Below are positions 1 through 6,402 of a stretch of 19,695 bases of DNA, piece by piece. The notes under the pieces are model-generated. The model ran no database searches and was not told the origin of the DNA. It worked only from the letters and a program-made list of their open reading frames with translations. The first letter of the stretch is position 1. Every line of letters begins with the position of its first letter. Made by a program: the position numbers and the translations under genes. The DNA is from Prevotellaceae bacterium UBA7017. GTDB lineage: Bacteria > Bacteroidota > Bacteroidia > Bacteroidales > Bacteroidaceae. Location of the stretch: contig DJWZ01000153.1 of assembly GCA_002449535.1 (NCBI GenBank), positions 1 to 19,695 on the forward strand, written 5' to 3'.

Positions 1-1077
1 AGAGTCAGGCAATTCCTGCTTAGAGATAACCTTGATAACGTTGAGAGTGTTGTCCTGTGTGTTCTCCTTGATAGCAGATGTAGAGCCCACGCTTACTGAA
101 TCAATCTGATTCTGGATATCCATTGGGAAAGCAGTCTTCAGAACTGGTACACCAAGATATGCTATGGAAGAACCAGACTTGCGGATGGTTTCTGCAGGGT
201 CGTTTTCTGTTGCGAGTTTTGCAGCAAAGTTCTTAACTTCGTTGAAAGCAGCAGCACGGTCGTTTGCAGAAGCTGTTACCTTAACGGAAACATACTTGAT
301 GTCGCGTGTTTCCTCTGCTTGCTTGAAGCGTGGCTTCAGTTCTTCGTATTTTGCCTTGAGGTCAGACTCTGATACCTCGACATCCTTATCATTGATAGTA
401 GCGTAAGAGAATACACCAAGGTCTATGTTAGCCTCTGTATTGTCTTCGTTGAATAGTTGCTTAGCCTCAATCTTGTTAGAGAAGAATGTAGCACCCAAGA
501 GGGTCTGATACTTCTGGGCAAGAATCTGCTGACGGAGGTTCTTCTCCATAAATGTCCAGTAGCGATAGATAGTACGCATCTGCTCTGCCTGCTGTGGGTT
601 AGAGGTCTGCGCTTTCTTGTATTCGCTCATGAACTGCTTGAGGATGTTTGCATCAAAGCGACCTGTCTGCTGATTGACGAATGGTGTCTGCAGCAACATA
701 GGGTTTGTGCCCTGATTCAGGATGTCGCGAATTTCGTCATCGGTAACCTTCAGTCCCAGTTTCTTTGCTTCGTCAGCAATGAGGACGTTCTGGATGTACT
801 GATTCCATACCATGTCGCGAACCTGATTAAGTTGATCCTCGTTCAGGGTTTCTTGTCCCTGTGTCATTTTGATAACCTCAGTATATTCATCAATGAGGTC
901 CTGATACTCTTGATAGGTGAGTTTCTCGCCTAATACTTCAGCAATCTGCTGACGTTCGTTGTTTCTTGTTGACTCGCATGAACGGAATGCCTCCTCTGCG
1001 ATAAATGCAAACAAGCCTACGCCGATAATACTTACCAGCAGTGCTCCTTTGCTTCTGATTTTTCCTAATACTGCCAT
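1..1077 (-). CDS. PpiD/SurA-like peptidyl-prolyl isomerase, N-terminal part (partial)
   Basis: Reading frame open from the ATG at 1077 to the left edge of the window, giving 359 residues without a stop, so the gene is cut and its C-terminal half is not visible. It begins with a short basic stretch (MAVLGKIRSKG) followed by one hydrophobic segment at about residues 11-27, which would anchor the protein in the inner membrane with the rest in the periplasm. The region after it is helical and charged, with the SurA N-terminal style (NERQQIAEVLGEKLTYQEYQ, then DQLNQVRDMVWNQYIQNVLI). The family acts as a folding factor for exported proteins and carries parvulin-type isomerase domains further along, which would lie outside the window. 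It is the last visible gene of the minus-strand envelope cluster and has its own promoter (1152-1183), implying a leader of about 70 bases. SurA-like is the alternative name. The family call is firm, the substrate unknown. Confidence 0.85.
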   Translation of the reverse strand, partial: MAVLGKIRSKGALLVSIIGVGLFAFIAEEAFRSCESTRNNERQQIAEVLGEKLTYQEYQDLIDEYTEVIKMTQGQETLNEDQLNQVRDMVWNQYIQNVLIADEAKKLGLKVTDDEIRDILNQGTNPMLLQTPFVNQQTGRFDANILKQFMSEYKKAQTSNPQQAEQMRTIYRYWTFMEKNLRQQILAQKYQTLLGATFFSNKIEAKQLFNEDNTEANIDLGVFSYATINDKDVEVSESDLKAKYEELKPRFKQAEETRDIKYVSVKVTASANDRAAAFNEVKNFAAKLATENDPAETIRKSGSSIAYLGVPVLKTAFPMDIQNQIDSVSVGSTSAIKENTQDNTLNVIKVISKQELPDS

Positions 1078-1151
1078 GATTTTATTTTGTTATTGTTTTT
1101 TTTTCTGGTTTTATGCATTGTCCTTGCGCGTGTACGTGCAAAAACTGGGCA

Positions 1152-1183
1152 CAAAGGTACATTTTTTTTTCCTAATCACCAAA
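1152..1183 (-). promoter_or_regulatory. Bacteroidetes-type promoter for the PpiD-like gene
   Basis: On the minus strand there is a TACCTTTG -7 box (1152-1159) and a TTTGG -33 box (1179-1183), with 20 bases between TTG and the -7 box. This matches the TTG/TAnnTTTG form known for the Bacteroidetes primary sigma factor. The upstream box overlaps the last codons of the CorC/HlyC-type gene, so the chaperone can be transcribed separately from the genes before it. Confidence 0.65.
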
Positions 1184-2419
1184 TTTTTCGTCAACTTTTG
1201 TGAGTTTGACGAGTTCTATCTTTGTTTTTGTATTCTTTAGAATCTTACATTCCCACCCGTCAAGGGGTACAACTTCGTTCAGTTTCGGGAAATTCTGATA
1301 TTGTGTAAGGATGAGTCCTCCCAGCGTTTTGTAGTCTTCGCTTTCAGGTAGTTCGATACCTAATGTCTCGTTTATTCTTTCTATTTCGAGACGGGCAGAA
1401 ACTAAATATCCTCCATCGCTTGTCTGACGGCATACATAGTTCGTGGTGTCGTGCTCGTCTTCTATTTCGCCAATTATTTCCTCTACTATATCTTCCAAAG
1501 CCACAATGCCGCTTGTGCCGCCAAATTCATCTACGACGACAGCGATACTCTTCTTCTGTGCCAGGAGGTTTTCCATCAGTTTCTTGACTGCCATTGTCTC
1601 GGGCACGAACGATATCTGCTGTATGTGGGTGTTCCATTCCTTGGTAATGCGGAATAGCTCCTGGGTATGGATATAGCCTATGATATGGTCTATGTCTTCG
1701 TTGTAAACGATAAGCTTTGAGTTGCCGCTCTCGATGAATTTCTCCTTCAGTTCCTTCAGCGGTGCCGACTTCTCGATGGCATTGATTTCGGTCCTCGGTA
1801 CCATGCAGTCCCTTACCTTTGTATCTGCAAGGTCTAAGGCATTGTGGAATATCTGTACCTCCGGGTTGTCGCTCTGCTGTACCAGATAGTCCAGTTCCAC
1901 TTTCGAAAATTCCTCTTTGGGCTTTTCCTGGCTTAAATTTACTCCCAGCAGTTTGAGAAGCCCCTTGGATATCAGCACGCACGCTTTTGATATCGGATAT
2001 AAGAGGATGTAGCAACAGTACGTCGGTAATGCCAATATGTCAAGCAGGAAGTTTGCATTGTTCTTAAAAATGGTTTTCGGCAGAAATTCCCCCACGAAGA
2101 GTACTATGATTGTCGATAGTATGGTGTCTGCCATCAGCCTGAATGCTTCCGGCTCATTGACGAATATAGTGCTGTCGAAAAGCTTGGCAATCAGTATGCC
2201 GTAGATGACGAGGGCTATATTGTTGCCGACAAGCATTGTTGTGACAAAGGTGCTTGGATGCATATAGAAATGATCTACTATGCGATGGTTGAGGTTGCTG
2301 TTGTCGCCCTTCATCTCGGCAAGCATCCTGTTGCTCGATACATACGCTATCTCCATCCCTGAAAAGAATGCGGAGAAGAGTAATGTTACAAATATGTATA
2401 TGGCAAGGTCTATGTCCAT
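1172..2419 (-). CDS. CorC/HlyC-family membrane protein with CBS domains
   Basis: 415 residues. The N-terminal third (about residues 1-160) is a DUF21 (CNNM-type) transmembrane domain with several hydrophobic segments, typical motifs FFSGMEIAYVSSNR and VGNNIALVIYG, and a GEFLPKTIFKNNA motif. The middle (about 200-325) is a CBS pair (VRDCMVPRTEINAIE; VVDEFGGTSGIVALEDIVEEIIGEIEDEHD). The end (about 335-410) is a CorC_HlyC domain. The family is linked to magnesium and cobalt efflux, and in gliding Bacteroidetes the relative GldE has this architecture; I cannot tell which role applies. The ATG at 2419 starts 2 bases after the lptC stop, so the two genes are almost certainly cotranscribed. Length and domain order are normal for the family. 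Confidence 0.9.
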   Translation of the reverse strand: MDIDLAIYIFVTLLFSAFFSGMEIAYVSSNRMLAEMKGDNSNLNHRIVDHFYMHPSTFVTTMLVGNNIALVIYGILIAKLFDSTIFVNEPEAFRLMADTILSTIIVLFVGEFLPKTIFKNNANFLLDILALPTYCCYILLYPISKACVLISKGLLKLLGVNLSQEKPKEEFSKVELDYLVQQSDNPEVQIFHNALDLADTKVRDCMVPRTEINAIEKSAPLKELKEKFIESGNSKLIVYNEDIDHIIGYIHTQELFRITKEWNTHIQQISFVPETMAVKKLMENLLAQKKSIAVVVDEFGGTSGIVALEDIVEEIIGEIEDEHDTTNYVCRQTSDGGYLVSARLEIERINETLGIELPESEDYKTLGGLILTQYQNFPKLNEVVPLDGWECKILKNTKTKIELVKLTKVDEKFGD

Positions 2420-2421
2420 TC

Positions 2422-3078
2422 CTATCTTTTTATCTTTGGTAAATTAGGCATTGCGGGACTTCTCTTTGCAGTTACGGTGGTATCTGCTGCCGTAGCAGTG
2501 GAATCAGGTCCCTTGTCTTCTTCTCTTATGAAGTTACCCTTTGTATTGGTTACTTTGTAGTGTCTCATTTGTTCGTCGCTCGTGAAGTATGCTCCTTCTA
2601 TTTCTCTTTCAGGAGTTACGACGTGCGAATACAGGTTTGAATACAGTTCGTGCCTGTTCTGGTCCCACCATAGTTCTTCGCTCCAGAAACGCAGGCCGTC
2701 AACGGTCTTTACCCGCACATTGCCTATGAGGTGCCATAGCTTCTGTTGTGTGTAGTTGTAGGCGGTGTCTGCCTGTATGTAGGTCTCTACGTGGAATTTC
2801 TCGTCAAACTGTTCCATAAACAGTCCTCTTGGGAAATACCATCGTGGAGGGTTCTTTATCTCGTTTACTTCCCACTTCTCTGCCACGATGCGGTATTTCA
2901 TGACTCCCGAGTCGGAAACGAGGGTGTTGATGCCGTAGGATATCATTACCGAAACGGAATCTTGCGGGTTGATGGCAGCAGCCGTGTGCTCTTTCTGCTC
3001 GGTACATGCGCACAGAACAGACAGAGTGGGGAAAAGTATTAGCGACAGATAATGGGTGATGTTTAGTCGAACTTCCAT
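2422..3078 (-). CDS. lptC: LPS export ABC transporter periplasmic protein LptC
   Basis: 218 residues. The N-terminal signal (about residues 7-24) ends in a lipobox-like L-C-A-C with Cys25, suggesting a lipoprotein form, as is common in Bacteroidales. The central part (about 60-165) fits the LptC beta-jellyroll: RIVAEKWEVNE, then KFHVETYIQADTAYNYTQQ, and IGNVRVKTVDGLRFWSEEL followed by WWDQNRHELYSN. LptC connects the inner-membrane LptBFG transporter to LptA and passes lipopolysaccharide across the periplasm. The last 40 residues are Lys/Thr/Ala-rich low complexity and probably disordered. The start at 3078 lies inside the preceding barrel gene (16-base overlap), and the stop is 2 bases before the CorC-type gene, so the three genes look translationally linked. 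Confidence 0.85.
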   Translation of the reverse strand: MEVRLNITHYLSLILFPTLSVLCACTEQKEHTAAAINPQDSVSVMISYGINTLVSDSGVMKYRIVAEKWEVNEIKNPPRWYFPRGLFMEQFDEKFHVETYIQADTAYNYTQQKLWHLIGNVRVKTVDGLRFWSEELWWDQNRHELYSNLYSHVVTPEREIEGAYFTSDEQMRHYKVTNTKGNFIREEDKGPDSTATAADTTVTAKRSPAMPNLPKIKR

Positions 3079-4406
3079 TTTGCGAACCAGCGTTCATTGA
3101 ATGTCAATCCCAGGTTGATGCGGAAGGTGTTGTCGCGTATCATTCCTGTTGCATTGGTGTTTACCCATTGGAAGCTGACATTTAGCATTGAGCGGTTGTT
3201 ATACATATTGATGATAGGAATACCTACACCGGCACTCATGGAAATCTCCCTTGGTCCCTTCTTGTCGTTAATCATCAGGTATGATGTGGCGTATCCCATA
3301 CCAAAGCGGTATCTTATCCTCTCTTTAAAGGAGCGACCATAGGGGTTCTTGCAATATTGTCCGCCAAAATTTATCTTGTGCCTGTCTTTAAATCCGTCTG
3401 TGTCGCCCATCCTCTTGCCGGTCTTCTCGGAAATGTAGTCAACGGGTTTCATTGCCGACCATCCTTGGTAAGTATAGTCTAAAGCAAGGAGCCATTGGTC
3501 ATTATGCTTCCATGATACGCCGCCTCCGATGCATGTCGGAATCCTCATGGCATTTTGTGCCTTGAATAATGTGGTGTCGTTGACGGCAGACTGTGCGTTT
3601 GATGTTATGACCTCGCAATATGGGCTGGTGCCGATGTTGTAGCCTGGTGAGTATGTAAGACCTATTGTCATCAGGTCGGTCTTGTTGAGGGGTAGGGTGT
3701 AGGTTAAGCCTAAATCGACCTTCACGGTGCTTATCGTGGCTTTATAGTTTAGTTGCAGTGCCTTGACGTATGCGTCGGTGTATGTGCTGTTAATCTGGTT
3801 GTCTATGTTTCCCCACAGATAGTTGACATTCGCACCGATGGAGAAATTCTTGTTTATTGCCCATCCGGCACCCAGGAACAGCGCGTGCAGTCCGCCGCCG
3901 CCGACGTTTTGTGTCGTAATGGTTGTCTTGGAGGTCGTTTCAGGATATTGTACGTAGTTGTTGATGATTTTAGACTTTGTACTGTAATCGAATCCTATGA
4001 CGCTGTATGGCAGGATACCGAGTGACATACCGAGATTTCTCCTTACCCTGAAGGATGCTGCGGCATATTCAAAGCTGGCATCCCTGGCGTTGAGGCTTCT
4101 CGTTCCTTGCGATGTCGTCTCCTTGAAGTTGGCTGTCTGCATCGTCATCCCTATGTCAAAGATGAATGTCGTAGAGTCTATCTGGGAGTATGAGGCAGGG
4201 TTGAGATAGTTCACCTGTCCCTGTTCCCTGATGCCGATACCCACGCCGTTCATGCCACGGCTCATACCCGTTGACTGGTCGCCTAACAGACCTATGCCAT
4301 ACTGGGAATATGGTGAGCTGGTGTCTCCTTGAGCGTGGAGCGGCGCTGTCTGAAAAGTGAGAATCAGCGTTATGATGGTTGTAAACGAAAAAAGACTTTT
4401 TTTCAT
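3063..4406 (-). CDS. Predicted outer-membrane beta-barrel protein, function unknown
   Basis: 447 residues from the ATG at 4406. An in-frame ATG at 4439 exists, but it lies within the promoter's -7 box, and the later start gives a clean signal peptide (MKKSLFSFTTIITLILTF, cleavage near residue 26). The mature protein opens with SPYSQYGIGLLGDQSTGMSRG and then NYLNPASYSQIDSTTFIFD, a pattern of Bacteroidales porin-like proteins resembling the FadL/OmpP1 fold. Many alternating hydrophobic strands follow, and the C-terminus (FRINLGLTFNERWFAKWKFD) looks like a final barrel strand with a short extension. It is the first gene of the cluster with lptC, which supports a role in the outer membrane, but no substrate can be named. 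Confidence 0.75.
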   Translation of the reverse strand: MKKSLFSFTTIITLILTFQTAPLHAQGDTSSPYSQYGIGLLGDQSTGMSRGMNGVGIGIREQGQVNYLNPASYSQIDSTTFIFDIGMTMQTANFKETTSQGTRSLNARDASFEYAAASFRVRRNLGMSLGILPYSVIGFDYSTKSKIINNYVQYPETTSKTTITTQNVGGGGLHALFLGAGWAINKNFSIGANVNYLWGNIDNQINSTYTDAYVKALQLNYKATISTVKVDLGLTYTLPLNKTDLMTIGLTYSPGYNIGTSPYCEVITSNAQSAVNDTTLFKAQNAMRIPTCIGGGVSWKHNDQWLLALDYTYQGWSAMKPVDYISEKTGKRMGDTDGFKDRHKINFGGQYCKNPYGRSFKERIRYRFGMGYATSYLMINDKKGPREISMSAGVGIPIINMYNNRSMLNVSFQWVNTNATGMIRDNTFRINLGLTFNERWFAKWKFD

Positions 4407-4436
4407 TATTTTGAGCTGTTTTTTTACAATTTGGCA

Positions 4437-4444
4437 CAAAAGTA
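4437..4444 (-). promoter_or_regulatory. -7 box for the barrel-lptC-corC cluster
   Basis: TACTTTTG on the minus strand matches TAnnTTTG. It lies 30 bases before the chosen start at 4406. No TTG occurs 19-20 bases upstream, so the -33 element is weak or absent. It is back to back with the plus-strand box at 4458-4465. Confidence 0.55.
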
Positions 4445-4457
4445 CAAAAAAAAAGCG

Positions 4458-4465
4458 TAATTTTG
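4458..4465 (+). promoter_or_regulatory. -7 box for the DUF4105-NlpC/P60 fusion gene
   Basis: TAATTTTG matches TAnnTTTG. Only four bases (CAGC) separate it from the GTG start codon at 4470. Transcription would therefore start at or within a few bases of the start codon, leaving essentially no leader. No clear -33 TTG is present at the usual distance. Confidence 0.5.
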
Positions 4466-4469
4466 CAGC

Positions 4470-6209
4470 GTGAAACGAATTATTTTATTTTTTAAGGTTT
4501 TTTTTATATGCTTGTGCTTCAATAGCACGGCAAAGGCAGAGTCGTATGATTCCCTGCAAGTGTATCTTCTTACGTGTGAGCCTCACGACGAGATATACAG
4601 CCTCTACGGACATACGGCTATTCGTGTGGTAAATCCACAAAACAATATGGACATCGCCATAAACTATGGTGCCTTCGACTATACGTCAAGCAATTTCGTA
4701 CTTCGTTTTGTCTTCGGGCTTACCGACTATATGATGATGCTTACCACGTATGACGAGTTCCTGCGGGAATACCGCTATTTCGGCAGTGCTGTCCATCAGC
4801 AGCATATCAATATGTCGGCAGAGGAAAAGCGCGTCTTTATGGCTGCGTTGGCAGAAAGTGCCAAGCCTGAGAATATTACGTATCGTTACAACTATTTCTA
4901 TAATAACTGCACTACAAAGGCTCGCGACATTATCTGGGGAGCCGTCGAGGGCGAAAAGGTCATAGAAGGGTCTGCTCCGGAAGAGCGGCTGTCTTACAGG
5001 GAGTTGATACATCAGAAGACTGCCGGCTCCCCTTGGGCAGAGTGGGGAAATGACTTCCTGCTCGGAGTGTTGGCAGATGTGAAGACTACCGACTATGAGG
5101 CAGAGTTTATCCCTGACCGCCTCATGCGTGACTTCAACCATACCGTCGTCGTAGATTTCGAAGGCAAGAAGCGCAGGCTCGTCGATGAAGACGTCGTAGT
5201 CCTTCAGTCCGGAACGCCCCACTTCGAGCCGATGAAGGGCTTTCCCCTGCGTCCCCTCGATGTCTTCGGCATCCTCTCTATCGCCATTATCCTCTGGAGC
5301 ATCGCAAAAGGATTCTTCGACAAGCGAAGCGGCAAAGCCGATTTCTTCATCCGTCACTCTTCACTCTTCACCTACCTAATCTGCTGCCTCTATGCCGTCC
5401 CAGGAATACTGCTGTTCTGCATGCTCTTCTCGCAGCATCCTACCGTTTCCCTTAATTTCCAGATGCTGATATTCAACCCGCTTCTCTTCTGGCTTGCCCA
5501 TCCCAAGTGCCGGGTAAAGCGTCGCTGGGAGATAGTGCTTGGCTGCGCGGTGTTGTTCCTCGTGCTGGGGCTTGTGCAGACCTATGCCGAGGGAGTCTTG
5601 ATGCTTGGCTTCGCCCTCGGATGCCTCGCCCTGTCGAATATGAAGTTTCCTCCTTCCCTCGGGAAGGTCGGGATGGGGTCACTCTTACCTCTTACCTCTT
5701 GCCTCTTACTTCTCGCCTCCTGTCACAGTTCTTCAAAGGTGGCGGGAGACGATGTATATGGCGTCGGTAATGAGCAGAAATACAAGAAGATTGCCACCCG
5801 CCCTGCCAAAACCGGTAAGGTGAAGACCGATGCCATCCTTTCTCAGGCAATGTCGCTCCTCGGCACAAAGTATCGCAGCGGCGGCGCAGACCCCAGAGGG
5901 TTCGACTGCTCCGGCTTCACCAGCTATGTATATGGCATGAACGGCATCTCCATAGGACGCTCCTCCCGCGACCAGTTTGCCCGCAACACCCCCATCAAGC
6001 GCAGCCAGATACGCCCCGGCGACCTCGTATTCTATTCTGGCAGCAGGATAGGCTCCGGCGTAGGACATGTGGGGATAGTGACGGATGTAGATAAGTCTGC
6101 CGACACTTTCCTCTTTATCCATTCCAGCAGCAATGGCGGCGTGGTAATCACCAGTTCTACAAACGCCTATTACGCCCAGCGTTACCTCGGTGCAAGAAGA
6201 GTGGAGTGA
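4470..6209 (+). CDS. DUF4105 (Lnb N-terminal) membrane protein fused to an NlpC/P60 lipoprotein
   Basis: 579 residues, GTG start. A signal peptide (about 1-23) is followed by a DUF4105/Lnb N-terminal periplasmic domain (about 26-255) with conserved YSLYGHTAIRV (His48) and YNNCTTKARD (Cys147). About five hydrophobic segments follow (near 264-280, 299-320, 329-344, 353-371, 374-390), where proteins of this family normally end. After a joint at about 391-404 comes a second lipoprotein-type signal (LLPLTSCLLLLASC, Cys418) and an NlpC/P60 domain (about 455-579) with Cys480 (GFDCSGF), His533 (GVGHVGIV) and probable third residue His551. NlpC/P60 enzymes cut peptide bonds in cell-wall peptides. The joint DNA (5648-5720) is made of repeats also seen between genes, so I infer two neighbouring genes that lost the stop between them. 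An ATG at 5640 could still start the second half separately. Confidence 0.85.
   Translation: MKRIILFFKVFFICLCFNSTAKAESYDSLQVYLLTCEPHDEIYSLYGHTAIRVVNPQNNMDIAINYGAFDYTSSNFVLRFVFGLTDYMMMLTTYDEFLREYRYFGSAVHQQHINMSAEEKRVFMAALAESAKPENITYRYNYFYNNCTTKARDIIWGAVEGEKVIEGSAPEERLSYRELIHQKTAGSPWAEWGNDFLLGVLADVKTTDYEAEFIPDRLMRDFNHTVVVDFEGKKRRLVDEDVVVLQSGTPHFEPMKGFPLRPLDVFGILSIAIILWSIAKGFFDKRSGKADFFIRHSSLFTYLICCLYAVPGILLFCMLFSQHPTVSLNFQMLIFNPLLFWLAHPKCRVKRRWEIVLGCAVLFLVLGLVQTYAEGVLMLGFALGCLALSNMKFPPSLGKVGMGSLLPLTSCLLLLASCHSSSKVAGDDVYGVGNEQKYKKIATRPAKTGKVKTDAILSQAMSLLGTKYRSGGADPRGFDCSGFTSYVYGMNGISIGRSSRDQFARNTPIKRSQIRPGDLVFYSGSRIGSGVGHVGIVTDVDKSADTFLFIHSSSNGGVVITSSTNAYYAQRYLGARRVE
5649..5720 (+). repeat. Intergenic-type repeat embedded in the fusion gene
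   Basis: Two modules lie side by side. The first is a GC-rich hairpin (CCTTCCC-TC-GGGAAGG) followed by a GGGATGGGG run, the same design as the arms at 6217-6250 and 6369-6402. The second is a run of CTCTTAC-like heptads (5682-5713) whose reverse complement matches 9662-9693 at 30 of 32 bases. Read in frame, the second module encodes the hydrophobic core of the internal lipoprotein signal. Confidence 0.75.
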
Positions 6210-6216
6210 GGGCCCC

Positions 6217-6402
6217 AAGCCCCACCCCGACCCTCCCCAGTTGGGGAGGGAGAAGTGAAGAGCGCAGGATGCTTGATTGCATGCTGCGCTCTTGTTTAGT
6301 AATTGGGCTTGTTGGTTCTATTGGGCTTATGAGCCCTATATGCCCTATAAGCCCTATGTGCCTTATCCCCCTCCCCAACTGGGGAGGGCTGGGGTGGGGC
6401 TT
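6217..6402. repeat. Block with 34-base terminal inverted repeats between convergent genes
   Basis: The arms 6217-6250 and 6369-6402 are inverted copies with 2 mismatches in 34. Each arm holds its own perfect hairpin, either CCCTCCCCAGTTGGGGAGGG or its complement. Between them are further short dyads (GGGCT-TATG-AGCCC) and repeats of CCCTATAAGCCCTAT type. The block fills the space between the two convergent stop codons, and its right end touches the stop of the leucine-rich-repeat gene. The hairpins may stop transcription from both sides. It could also be a small non-autonomous element; I see no clear target-site duplication. Confidence 0.7.

Noticed and set aside
4407..4439. Earlier ATG (4439) as start of the barrel gene
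   Set aside because: It falls inside the -7 box, and the added residues spoil the signal peptide; the ATG at 4406 gives a standard one.
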